Below the pieces are notes generated by a model. That model was not told the origin of the DNA. It worked only from the letters and a program-made list of their open reading frames with translations, and did not search any database. The position numbers were made by a program, and so were the translations under genes. This document shows, one piece after another, positions 21,394 to 30,344 of a DNA stretch of 64,000 nucleotides. The stretch is taken from NCBI RefSeq assembly GCF_029395355.1, contig NZ_CP113913.1:1860001-1924000 (forward strand). The letters run 5' to 3'. Origin of the DNA: Bifidobacterium sp. ESL0800 (GTDB taxonomy: Bacteria > Actinomycetota > Actinomycetes > Actinomycetales > Bifidobacteriaceae). Each line of letters opens with the position of its first letter. Within the stretch, counting starts at the first letter, position 1.

Positions 21394-23514
21394 CTAGGCA
21401 TCGATGAACTTCGCACTCGGGGCGTTGCGCTGGATGAATTCGCGGCGCGGACCCACCTCGTCGCCCATCAGCATGGAGAAGGTCTCGTCGGCCTGGGCCG
21501 CGTCCTCAATCGTCACCTGTTTCAGGATGCGGTGCTCGGGGTCCATGGTGGTGCCCCACAGCTCCTGATAACTCATCTCGCCCAAACCCTTGTAGCGCTG
21601 GATGCCTTCGCCCTTCGGCAGCTGGCGTCCGGCCTCCCGGCCTTCCTTCAGAACGCGGTCGCGTTCGGCGTCGGTGTAGACGAAACTGTGCGGGCCCTTG
21701 GTCCACTTGATGCGATAGAGCGGCGGCATGGCCACATAGACGTAGCCGGCGTAGATCATCGGCCGCATGTAACGGAAGAAGAGCGTGAGGTTGAGGGTGG
21801 CGATATGGGCGCCGTCCACATCTGCATCGGCCATGATGATGACCTTGTGGTAGCGCACCTTGTTCAGGTCAAACTCCTCGCCATAGCCGCCGCCGACCGC
21901 GGTGATCAGCGCCTCGATGGTGTCGGACTTCATGATGCGGTCGATGGAGGCGCGCTCGGTGTTCAGGATCTTGCCTCGGAGCGGCAGGATGGCCTGCGTG
22001 ATCGGATTGCGGCCCTGGATGGCGGAGCCGCCTGCGGAATCGCCCTCGACGATGAACAGCTCGCATTCCTCGGGATTGTTGGACTGGCAGTCCTTGAGCT
22101 TGTCGGGCATGCCGGCGGTCTCGAAAACGGACTTGCGGCGCGTGTTCTCGCGGGCCTTTTTGGCGGCGATACGTGCGTGCGAGGCCTCGAGCGCCTTCTG
22201 GATGATGTTCTTGGCATCGCTCGGATGGGCGTCGAACCAGTCGCCGAGACGGTCGGTCATCACGCGCTGCACGAAGGTCTTGGCCTCCGAGTTGCCGAGC
22301 TTGGTCTTGGTCTGGCCCTCGAACTGCGGGTTGGTGAGCTTGACGGATACCACGGCCGTGAGGCCTTCGCGAACGTCGTCGCCTGAGAGGTTGTCGTCCT
22401 TCTCCTTCAGCAAGTTCTTGTCGCGCGCGTAGCGATTGACCAGGCTGGTCAGCGCGGCACGGAAGCCCTCTTCGTGGGCGCCGCCTTCCGTGGTGGAAAT
22501 CGTGTTGGCAAACGTATGCACGGCCTCGGAATAGGCGGTGGTCCACTGCAGCGCGATCTCGGCGGAGATGCCGAGCTTGAGGTCCTCGGCCTCAAGGTCA
22601 ATGACTTCATCCTCGATCGGCGTGGTCTTGCGCGACTTCACCAGGTAGGCGACGTAATCCTTGATGCCGTTCTCATAGCAATAGGAGACGGTTTCCGGCT
22701 TTTCCTCGGTAACGTCGTCCTCGCCCGCGACCTCGTCACCGGCGATATTGTGCTTGCGCTCGTCGGTCAATGTAATACGAAGGCCCTTGTTGAGGAATGC
22801 CATCTGCTGGAAGCGGGAACGCAGGGTCTCGAAGTCGTATTCGGTGGTCTCGAAAATCGCAGGATCGGCCCAGAACGTCACCGACGTGCCGGTGGATTCG
22901 CCCTCGGCCATCGGAGCACCCTGCTTCAGCGGGGCGACCGCGTGCTGATCGTGGAAGTTCTGCATCCAGTGGTAGCCCTGACGGCGCACTTCCACGTCGA
23001 TTTCGGTGGAGAGCGCGTTGACCACGGAGATGCCGACGCCGTGCAGGCCGCCGGAAACCGCGTAACCGCCACCGCCGAACTTGCCGCCGGCGTGCAGCTT
23101 GGTCATCACCGTCTCGACGCCGGAGACGCCTTCACCGGGCACTTCGTCGACAGGGATGCCGCGACCGTTGTCGACCACGCGCACGCCGTTGTCGGGCAGG
23201 ATGGTCACTTCGATATGCGTGGCATAGCCGGCGAGCGCCTCGTCGACGGAGTTGTCGACGATCTCATAGACCAGGTGGTGCAGGCCGCGCGGACCGGTGG
23301 AGCCGATGTACATACCCGGGCGGATACGCACGGCCTCCAGACCTTCCAACACCCTCAGATCGCTGGCGTCATAGTGCTCGGGCGCGAGCGAATCGTCAAG
23401 CTGGGCGTCTTCGAGCTCGTCGTTCTGAATGGCTTCCTGGGCCTTGGCTTCCTGTTCCGCTTTATTGACGGCAGCGTCATTGGCTTGTTCTTCATTCATT
23501 GCTGAATCTGCCAC
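21394..23514 (-). CDS. gyrB: DNA gyrase subunit B
   Basis: 706 residues with a GTG start preceded by AGGAAGGA. It is the ATPase subunit of gyrase. The GHKL ATP site is visible (EIVDNSVDEALAGYATHI, DNGRGIPVDEVPGEGVSGVE, GGLHGVGISVVNALS). The transducer domain follows, then the Toprim domain (FIVEGDSAGGSAIQGRNPI, PLRGKILNTE, MADADVDGAHI) and the usual C-terminal region. An acidic 50-residue leader precedes the conserved part (LRVLEGLEAVRIRPGMYIGS). It is followed by gyrA. Confidence 0.98.
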   Translation of the reverse strand: MADSAMNEEQANDAAVNKAEQEAKAQEAIQNDELEDAQLDDSLAPEHYDASDLRVLEGLEAVRIRPGMYIGSTGPRGLHHLVYEIVDNSVDEALAGYATHIEVTILPDNGVRVVDNGRGIPVDEVPGEGVSGVETVMTKLHAGGKFGGGGYAVSGGLHGVGISVVNALSTEIDVEVRRQGYHWMQNFHDQHAVAPLKQGAPMAEGESTGTSVTFWADPAIFETTEYDFETLRSRFQQMAFLNKGLRITLTDERKHNIAGDEVAGEDDVTEEKPETVSYCYENGIKDYVAYLVKSRKTTPIEDEVIDLEAEDLKLGISAEIALQWTTAYSEAVHTFANTISTTEGGAHEEGFRAALTSLVNRYARDKNLLKEKDDNLSGDDVREGLTAVVSVKLTNPQFEGQTKTKLGNSEAKTFVQRVMTDRLGDWFDAHPSDAKNIIQKALEASHARIAAKKARENTRRKSVFETAGMPDKLKDCQSNNPEECELFIVEGDSAGGSAIQGRNPITQAILPLRGKILNTERASIDRIMKSDTIEALITAVGGGYGEEFDLNKVRYHKVIIMADADVDGAHIATLNLTLFFRYMRPMIYAGYVYVAMPPLYRIKWTKGPHSFVYTDAERDRVLKEGREAGRQLPKGEGIQRYKGLGEMSYQELWGTTMDPEHRILKQVTIEDAAQADETFSMLMGDEVGPRREFIQRNAPSAKFIDA

Positions 23515-23998
23515 AAGGTTCCTTCCTGCATTTTCCTGCGCACGAAAGGCTTCCTGCGCAGGCGATACACTCTAAAAAGCAAATAATGGGGGCTTCTAGA
23601 GGTTTAACCATATAGTGGCCATTTTACTCGGATATGGGGACTTTCAAGGCATTGCCCCCAAAAGATGAAAGTTCACTTTTGTCTAATTCTATCGAAAGAT
23701 AATGGCAACCACGGCTGTCCGAATCTCCGTGCTGGGAAACCGCACATAACTCGCTATTAGATGCCGTTTACCAGCACCAACCCAACTCTTCGCGGCCGTA
23801 ACTCACCTTGATGCTGGAAAACCGCACATTATTACTCATAAGATGCCGTTTACCAGCACTGGTAAGTGGAATCCGTCAATTTTGAAACCAGTTCAATGCC
23901 GATTGGATCGCAGGCCTCTGGTTATCGGCCAGAATATTTGGTTTATACTCCCAATCCTCAAATCCCGTATCGGTTGCAAAATCGGCAGGCCGCACCGA
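23515..23998. other. Intergenic region between dciA and gyrB
   Basis: About 480 bases holding the gyrB promoter region (near 23515-23700, no clear consensus pair) and two copies of a structured repeat at 23729-23859 (listed separately). The end near dciA contains no strong terminator that I could find. Confidence 0.55.
23729..23859. repeat. Two tandem copies of a 49-base hairpin element
   Basis: Copy 1 at 23729-23777 and copy 2 at 23811-23859, 82 bases apart. Both read (G/A)TGCTGG, a mismatch, AAAC, a C-C mismatch, GCA, a 17-base loop, then TGC, GTTT and CCAGCA. The same interrupted stem of 7+4+3 pairs forms in each, while the loops differ. This pattern suggests a structured RNA or repeated extragenic palindrome rather than simple terminators. 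Confidence 0.7.
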
Positions 23999-24496
23999 CT
24001 ACCGCCTCATATAACGGTTCGGATAGCGCCGTGCGCCAGGTCCACGCCTGAAATTATGTGACTGCGGGCCGGTGACGCGAATCTCGCGGATTTCCAAGCC
24101 ACGCAGCCGTTGACGGATGGTTGCGGTGAGCTGGGGGATGAGGTAGGTCAGCTGCGTGGCCCAAGCGTTGGATTCAGTGTTGATGGTGAGCACTCCGTCG
24201 CGGAAATCCGTGACCACAGAATGGGCGGCGATGGCGGGGCCGACCACCAGATCCCAGTGGTTGCGCAGCTGCGCGAGTTTCAGGTGCGGGGTCCAGTCGC
24301 CGTCGGAAGCGATGACGGACATCACGCCGCCGAGTCTGCCCGGGTCCCTCCCCGGCTTGCCGAAGTTGTTCCACGCCTTCTCCTCGCGCGCTTTCCAGTC
24401 CCTGCGCGCCCCGGCGCGGGACGCAAGCCTGTTGAACACTTCGGCGGGCAGTTTGCGCGGGTCAAGATGCAGTTGCTCGGCGATCGGCGGCTTCAT
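23999..24496 (-). CDS. dciA: DciA-family (DUF721) protein
   Basis: 165 residues. DciA proteins load or regulate the replicative helicase DnaB in bacteria without DnaC/DnaI. The conserved domain is at about 75-150 (LRNHWDLVVGPAIAAHSVVT, DGVLTINTESNAWATQLTYL, LRGLEIREIRVTGP). The first 70 residues are basic and more variable. Its ATG overlaps the recF stop by four bases, so translation is coupled. The dnaN-recF-dciA-gyrB order is standard for actinobacteria. Confidence 0.9.
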   Translation of the reverse strand: MKPPIAEQLHLDPRKLPAEVFNRLASRAGARRDWKAREEKAWNNFGKPGRDPGRLGGVMSVIASDGDWTPHLKLAQLRNHWDLVVGPAIAAHSVVTDFRDGVLTINTESNAWATQLTYLIPQLTATIRQRLRGLEIREIRVTGPQSHNFRRGPGARRYPNRYMRR

Positions 24497-26133
24497 GATT
24501 GCGCTCCGTCGCTATTATCGCTGGCTTCATCACTTTCATGCTGCGCACGAATCCGGTCGATTCCAGGATTGTCAGCGACAGTGTCGGACACGCCAGCGGA
24601 ACCGACCTTGTCATCTGACGAATCCCTAACCTGCTGATTGACTCCAGAATTATCGACAGCAACGGCCTGCCCGTCGACTGTATCAATCTCACCATCAGAC
24701 GAATCTCGAACATTTTGACCGGTTTCAGCCTTCAGAAACTTATCGGATTGCCGGGGCTTTGACTCGTGGGCATCGTCGGAATCAGCTTTCCTGTTCCCAC
24801 GCAACGCCTGCAGTTGCGCCACCAGATCCGCGTTCTCGTCCTGTGCGCCGGCCTTGAGCTCGGCCACGTCGATGATGGTCGCCTTTCCGGCCTGCTCAGC
24901 GTTCAACGGGATATCGCTTGCGGCCGCGACCGTAATCAGCACCTGGTCTTGCCCCATCGCGAAATCAAGAATCTGCCGGCGCCTGGTCTCATCGAGCTGG
25001 GCGAAGACATCATCGAGGATGACGATGGGCTTGACCTGCTGCGCCTGCGCGATTTCGCCGAACAACGCCATTTTCAGAGCGAGCGCCATGGTCCACATCT
25101 CGCCGTTGGAAGCGAATTCACGGGCAGGCATCCCGTCAAGCGTCAACGTCATATCGTCGCGGTGCGGGCCGATAAGGTTGCGTCCGCGCGCGATTTCACC
25201 GGCATACAGCCGTTGGTAGTGCTTGCTGATCTCGGGCTCCGGCGCCTCGAAATCGAGCACTTCCTCGAACGAAGGTGCATAGGCGAGTCCGGCATGCTGC
25301 GGTTTGCCCGCAAGTTCGTCGTAGATGCGTGAAAACGGCCCAGCCAGCCGCTCGATCAATCCGGCACGGGCACGCGTCAGTGCCACCCCGACGGCGATGA
25401 ACTGCCCGGTCCATATTTCCAACCCGTTGAGTGCGGCGTTCTGCGTGTCGACCGGCTCGCTGCGCTGCCCGAGCTGCTTCAACAACGCGGCCCGTTGCTT
25501 GGCGATTTTGTTGGCATTGGAAAGGTTGGCAGCATACCCGCCGATCAGCAACGACCCAGCCTGGTCGAGAAATCCACGCCTGCCGGCCGGATCGCCCGCC
25601 ACCAGCCGCTGGTCTTCAGGCGTAAAGGAGACGCTCGGGACCTTGCCGACGATATCGCGCATATACAGCGAATTCCCGCCGTTGATGCGCCCGCGGTTGG
25701 CCCCTCGCGCGGCAATGGTCACTTCATAGGTGGTCTCACGAACGTCATCAGCAGCAGATGCCGCAGTCGCCCGTCCTTCACCTCCCGACCTCTTGCCGTC
25801 TTCTTCATTCCCGTCAGCCCGTGAATACATGGCATCTTGAACATTGTCGTTTCTGCCTGTTTCAGCAGCAGTCGCGTCACCGTAAGAGGTGCTGTTTACG
25901 TTGTTTTCATTGACATTGGCGCGGATGGTGGCCTTGGCCTCGCCACGTTCGATCAGCGGCAACGAGCTGGAGACGCGATGGCTGGAACCGGTGGAAAGCA
26001 CTTCGACGGCTTCCACGATGTTGGTCTTGCCCAAGCCGTTCGCGCCCTTGAGGATGGTCACCCCGGGGTTGAAATCCACGACAAGGTGCGGCCACGACCG
26101 GAAATGGTCGAGCGCCAGCCGCGAGATATACAC
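24493..26133 (-). CDS. recF: DNA replication/repair ATPase RecF, unusually long
   Basis: 546 residues against about 360-400 usually. RecF is an SMC-like ATPase that helps load RecA at gapped DNA. Walker A is LKGANGLGKTNIVEA (about 34-47) and Walker B is KPIVILDDVFAQLD; the signature region reads ASNGEMWTMALALKMA. Two additions explain the length. One is a polar insertion at about 75-135, between STGSSHRVSSSLPLIERGEA and the strand TTYEVTIAARG. The other is an acidic tail of about 110 residues with an internal repeat (VRDSSDGEIDTVDGQAVAVD / VRDSSDDKVGSAGVSDTVAD). GTG start with AAGGGG upstream. Confidence 0.93.
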   Translation of the reverse strand: MYISRLALDHFRSWPHLVVDFNPGVTILKGANGLGKTNIVEAVEVLSTGSSHRVSSSLPLIERGEAKATIRANVNENNVNSTSYGDATAAETGRNDNVQDAMYSRADGNEEDGKRSGGEGRATAASAADDVRETTYEVTIAARGANRGRINGGNSLYMRDIVGKVPSVSFTPEDQRLVAGDPAGRRGFLDQAGSLLIGGYAANLSNANKIAKQRAALLKQLGQRSEPVDTQNAALNGLEIWTGQFIAVGVALTRARAGLIERLAGPFSRIYDELAGKPQHAGLAYAPSFEEVLDFEAPEPEISKHYQRLYAGEIARGRNLIGPHRDDMTLTLDGMPAREFASNGEMWTMALALKMALFGEIAQAQQVKPIVILDDVFAQLDETRRRQILDFAMGQDQVLITVAAASDIPLNAEQAGKATIIDVAELKAGAQDENADLVAQLQALRGNRKADSDDAHESKPRQSDKFLKAETGQNVRDSSDGEIDTVDGQAVAVDNSGVNQQVRDSSDDKVGSAGVSDTVADNPGIDRIRAQHESDEASDNSDGAQS

Positions 26134-26212
26134 GTGAACCCCTTACCTTGTCATTGATCGGTTGTCACATTCGGTTAATTATCGAAATGTGAGAACGTGA
26201 GGGAACAAAAAA

Positions 26213-26254
26213 TATCTTACGGAGTGCGCCAAATTTAGTGAACACCGTAAGATA
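26213..26254 (-). terminator. dnaN terminator
   Basis: Inverted repeat TATCTTACGG(A)GTG (26213-26226) / CACCGTAAGATA (26243-26254), about 20 bases after the dnaN stop. On the minus strand it is followed by TTTTTTGTTCCC. It separates dnaN from recF. Confidence 0.8.
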
Positions 26255-26272
26255 AATTTCATACCCTGATTA

Positions 26273-27394
26273 TCAGTTGAAGCGCATCGGCACCAGCAGA
26301 TAGCGGTAATCCATCGATTCGTCGGAATCGGCTTCCTGCTGCCCGTTGAACTCGACCGGCTTGACCGCGGTGGTCATCTTCATACGCACGAACGGTTCGG
26401 TGATCGCGCTCAGGCCTTCGATCAGATATGACGGGTTGAAGGCGACGGTGATGTTTTCGCCGTCCATGTCGATGTCGAGCACTTCCTTGGCCTGCGATTC
26501 GTCGGCGGTTCCGGCGGAAAGCGTCAGGCTCTGGCCTTCGAAGACCATGCGAATCGGTGCATTACGTTCTGCGACGAGCGCCACACGCTTGATGGCGCCG
26601 AGCAACGCTTCCTTGGAAATCACGGCCTCGATCGGATATTCGTCGGCGAAAAGCCTGTCGACCGCGGGGAATTCCCCATCGATCAGCTGCGAGGTCGAAA
26701 CGCGGCCGGCATTCTCGAAACCAAGCAATGACGGGCTTTCCGGGTTGAAATCGATGACCACGTTCTGATGTTCGTCGACGGCGCGGGACACATCGCGCAG
26801 CAGGGAGCCGCGAACCAGCGTCTCCGTTTCGAGGTTGCTGTCCTGCGGGGTCCAGGTGAAACTGGAACGGGAAAGACGGAAACGGTCGGTCGAGGTCATC
26901 ACGACTTTGTCGCCGTTGAACTGGATGCGCACGCCGGTCAGGACCGGACGATTCTCCTCATGTGAAACGGCGACGGAAGCCTGCGAAACAGCCTGGACAA
27001 AGGTGGGGGCGTCGACTTGGCCCAGCATCGCCGGGGCTTCGGGCAAGTCCGGGTATTCGGATTCCGGCATGAGCTGCAGGTTGAACGTCGACTTTCCCGA
27101 TGAGATCGTCAACGTCGTGTCGGTGGTCGAAAGATACGTTTTTTCCTGGGGCAGCGCCTTGGTGATATCGGCCAGAAGCTTGCCCTGCACGAGCACTTTT
27201 CCTGCCTCGTCGACGCCGGCTTCGATATGGTGACGAGCGGAGACCTCGTAGTTGAAGGCGGAAAGCTGCAATGTCCCGTTGGCTGCCTCGAGTTTGATTC
27301 CGGCGAGAATCGGGTTGGCTGGCCGCGCATCGATGACACGGGTAGTCCAGGCAACCGCGTCCGCAAGTGCGGTGGAGTTGATTTCGACTTTCAT
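26273..27394 (-). CDS. dnaN: DNA polymerase III beta clamp
   Basis: 373 residues, the usual length. It forms the dimeric ring that tethers the replicative polymerase and other enzymes to DNA. The three-domain clamp fold is recognisable from ALADAVAWTTRVIDARPANP, LSAFNYEVSARHHIEA, LLRDVSRAVDEHQNV and the C-terminal peptide-binding strand (YRYLLVPMRFN). AGGAG sits four bases before the ATG. The upstream region is full of DnaA boxes, so dnaN expression may respond to DnaA; this is inference. Confidence 0.97.
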   Translation of the reverse strand: MKVEINSTALADAVAWTTRVIDARPANPILAGIKLEAANGTLQLSAFNYEVSARHHIEAGVDEAGKVLVQGKLLADITKALPQEKTYLSTTDTTLTISSGKSTFNLQLMPESEYPDLPEAPAMLGQVDAPTFVQAVSQASVAVSHEENRPVLTGVRIQFNGDKVVMTSTDRFRLSRSSFTWTPQDSNLETETLVRGSLLRDVSRAVDEHQNVVIDFNPESPSLLGFENAGRVSTSQLIDGEFPAVDRLFADEYPIEAVISKEALLGAIKRVALVAERNAPIRMVFEGQSLTLSAGTADESQAKEVLDIDMDGENITVAFNPSYLIEGLSAITEPFVRMKMTTAVKPVEFNGQQEADSDESMDYRYLLVPMRFN

Positions 27395-27993
27395 AATGCT
27401 CCTACTTTGGGTGGTAACTGATTTCTATTCTAGTTGCTTCTTTTAATCGTGAGATGCAGATTCAACTTGTTCGCTTTGCTTACCATGATGAAACGTAAGT
27501 TTGCTCTAGTAATCAGGATAATAAGCACGGTGAATATGTGGATAACCTTCAAAACCGCTTACGAACAGCGTTATCCACAGCAAGTGGCTATGTGGATAAC
27601 TAAGCGAGGAATTGTGGATAAAACGGCAAGTTATCCACCGGAGCGCTTTCGTTGATTTTTTGTCCACATGATTTTCGAAGTCGTCCACGACTTTTCCACC
27701 GGGTTTTATCGTGGTATCCACGGCTTATCCGCCGAGTTTACCCCCATTTGTGAATAACTATGTGGATAAATTTCCGGGATAAATTTTCCACAACCGGTGT
27801 GTCGCCCAGTGGATAATCGTAAAAACCCCCGAATCCGTCGTCAGGAATGCTCCTCTCGCAAGCGCAGCCGATGCCGAAACCAGCCGTGGCAAACTGGTCG
27901 GCAAACCAGCCGGCGATCCGGTCGGTTTCGGGTTTGCATGCGCGCACAGGAACGAAAAGATCGCGAATCAACGTCCGGTACTAGATGTGGATG
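27395..27993. promoter_or_regulatory. Dense DnaA-box field upstream of dnaN, candidate oriC part
   Basis: Five perfect DnaA boxes (TTATCCACA or its complement) lie at 27537-27545, 27571-27579, 27591-27599, 27613-27621 and 27761-27769. One-mismatch boxes lie at 27631, 27660, 27749, 27784 and 27808, with weaker ones between. Four perfect boxes fall within 85 bases. The flanks are AT-rich. This is the densest cluster in the window and the best single candidate for a DnaA assembly site of the origin. Bases 27820-27993 contain nothing clear. Confidence 0.85.
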
Positions 27994-30318
27994 TCAACCA
28001 TCGGGTACGAGGTTTTTCTGCACCGGAACCAACGGAACGGTGCAGTTGACGATCCAAGAACCGTCTTCGGCCGACGTCTCGAGCGTGCCGCCTATCGCCT
28101 TTACCGACTTCTGATGCAATTCCAATCCCTTGCCGTGTTCCGATTCCTTGAATTTCAGGCCCGGACCGCTGCAATCGTTCGTTTCCGTGATGTTGAGATA
28201 CCCGTTTTCCAGTTCGGCGACCAGTATGTAGCTGTCGATGCCGGGGCTTGAATGCCGGATGATGTTGGTATAGATTTCGGTAAGCAGGTGGCTCGTTATC
28301 TCGATGGCTTTCGTATCGCTCTGCTCTCCCTCGGCCAATTGGCCGCGCACCTGTGATATCCCGGTATAGCCGAGGTCTTGAAGCAGCGAATCCTCATGGG
28401 CAAGCTGCACGACCAGCCATTCGCGAACATCGCGGGAGGCGTCAATGAACTCGTCGAAACCGTTGCCGTTGCCGTTGAGCAGATCGATGACTTTTCCGGT
28501 GTTGTCATACGCTCTGTGTACCGCCTGCTCCACCAATTGCAAGGTTTGCTCGCTCCAATCCCTGTTCGGATCGTCGGTGAGCAGGATGACCGAGGAAAGC
28601 TCGTTGGTGATGGAATCGTGGACGGCGTCGGCCAGCATGGTGTCGTAGCGTTCCTTGTTGAGCTGGGCCGTCTTCAGCGACAACTGGCTGTTGATCCACG
28701 CCGTTTGGTTCAGTCCCTGTTGGTGCCTGGCATACTGCCCGATGGCCCACGGACCCAGATACATGAGCGGTGCTATGACCAGCCATCCGTAGCCGGATAC
28801 CGTAGATCTCGCCAAAATGACAAGGGCGCAAAGCACTGCCGTCATGGTGGTGCACAATCCGAGGGTCCATAATCTCCTACGCCGCGAATAACCCAGCAAA
28901 ATGCCGCTGCAGATGGCCAGTGTGTAGACGGTTGCTTTTGGAATCACCGGTATCGGTATGAGGATCGTGGTCAGCATGAATGCCATCGCGGGGCCCGCGG
29001 TCGGTAGGAACACCGCGGGAATCAGCGTCAACGCCATACACGTACCCACCAGAAACGACAGCGGCCGGGGGTGGGTGGAAGGGATGAGTGTCAAGAGGAT
29101 GATGGACGCCAGCCCGGTGACGATGGTGGTTGCGGTAAAACGATCGACGTGGATATGGCTTGCACGGGCATGGCCTGCATGGGCCTGGTCTGTTGCGCCG
29201 TTCGGTTTGCCTGCCGCCTCGGCGTCTGATCCGTGGTTGGTTTCCGTGTTCGCGCCATCTTGGCCACCGTCACCGGCCTGGTACTTGACGTCCGGGTATT
29301 TGACGCCTTGGTGCCCGGTGGGTGAAGACGCGGGCCTGTGCCACAAGGTGGTGTACGTTGCCGCCTGTGACGTCGTTTGCAGCCGGTGTTGCGCCCGGCT
29401 TCCGCCTTGGCCCCGGAAGCCCGGCCAAGGCAGACGATGTACCATTCGTCTCAACGTGTCGTATACCGTCGTTTCGCTGTCTATCGCCTCGCCGGCGTCG
29501 GGTTGCTCGTCGAAGATATTGATGACCTGATGCATCTCGTTCAGGGCGTTCTTCGCCTCTTCCGAGATTCGCCGGCGTCCATCGGCGCTCAGTGCTTCGA
29601 CGCGGCCTGCAGACGCCCTGATGGAGTTCAGTTCCTTCATGACCTTATTGTGCAGGGTCACCGCCATCCGATGGCTTCGTTGCTCCGTTTCAAGCCGCAT
29701 GGTGGCCCGCCGCAGTTCGTTCTCTTGGCGTATGGCGCTGCGCATGTTGTTCTGCCATCTGCCGATCAGTCCCATGATCCAGGGGAAAGGCATCAAAAAT
29801 GCCAGACCGAATAACATGAGGTCGGCCTCTATCATAGGCTTTCCGGGCGTCGCATTGTTGATAAAGACCGCTGCCACCATAACGCTCATAAGCGGAACCG
29901 GCAACAAGCCCGCCAGTTTTCCCCAGCGTTTGAGATAGCCCAGCATCAGCTCGGAGGTGATTAATATCGGCAGAAAGTTGACCAATGCGAATTCCGAGAT
30001 GACGACATTGCCCTGGCTCTTGATGACAGTTGAGAGGTACAGGTCGAAGATAGCGCCCAGAAACGAGGCCACGGCGCCGAACGTCGGTGCGAACAGGTTG
30101 CTCAGCAGTGCCGCTATAGGTATGATGGCGGCGATTCCCGCGATTCCCGCTGAAGTGAAAAGGCCGCTGAACAAGTCGACAATCAAAAGAATGACGGCGT
30201 TGCCTACAGCCACGACGATTACGGGCGGCTCGGCCTTGACGTGATCGCCGAATTCTTCACCTATCGATCGCAGGGCATCCTTGATGACGTATGGTGCAAA
30301 TGGCTGATGAGTGGGCAT
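27994..30318 (-). CDS. Sensor histidine kinase with duplicated membrane and DHp modules
   Basis: 774 residues. Module 1: about five membrane helices (32-185), then a coiled region and a DHp-like helix pair with VTLHNKVMKELNSIRA (His223). This is followed not by an ATPase domain but by a polar linker (about 275-390). Module 2: about five more helices (395-530), DHp with LADAVHDSITNELSSV (His567), then a HATPase domain with an N-box LLTEIYTNIIRHSSPG and a G-box HGKGLELHQKSVKAIGGTLE. The LHNKVMKELNSI and VHDSITNELSSV segments align. It belongs to the NarX/DesK type (HisKA_3-like). It lies 26 bases after the response regulator gene on the same strand and surely forms a pair with it. The signal is unknown. 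Confidence 0.85.
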   Translation of the reverse strand: MPTHQPFAPYVIKDALRSIGEEFGDHVKAEPPVIVVAVGNAVILLIVDLFSGLFTSAGIAGIAAIIPIAALLSNLFAPTFGAVASFLGAIFDLYLSTVIKSQGNVVISEFALVNFLPILITSELMLGYLKRWGKLAGLLPVPLMSVMVAAVFINNATPGKPMIEADLMLFGLAFLMPFPWIMGLIGRWQNNMRSAIRQENELRRATMRLETEQRSHRMAVTLHNKVMKELNSIRASAGRVEALSADGRRRISEEAKNALNEMHQVINIFDEQPDAGEAIDSETTVYDTLRRMVHRLPWPGFRGQGGSRAQHRLQTTSQAATYTTLWHRPASSPTGHQGVKYPDVKYQAGDGGQDGANTETNHGSDAEAAGKPNGATDQAHAGHARASHIHVDRFTATTIVTGLASIILLTLIPSTHPRPLSFLVGTCMALTLIPAVFLPTAGPAMAFMLTTILIPIPVIPKATVYTLAICSGILLGYSRRRRLWTLGLCTTMTAVLCALVILARSTVSGYGWLVIAPLMYLGPWAIGQYARHQQGLNQTAWINSQLSLKTAQLNKERYDTMLADAVHDSITNELSSVILLTDDPNRDWSEQTLQLVEQAVHRAYDNTGKVIDLLNGNGNGFDEFIDASRDVREWLVVQLAHEDSLLQDLGYTGISQVRGQLAEGEQSDTKAIEITSHLLTEIYTNIIRHSSPGIDSYILVAELENGYLNITETNDCSGPGLKFKESEHGKGLELHQKSVKAIGGTLETSAEDGSWIVNCTVPLVPVQKNLVPDG

Positions 30319-30344
30319 TCGTTATAATGTATCACATTCCTTGT

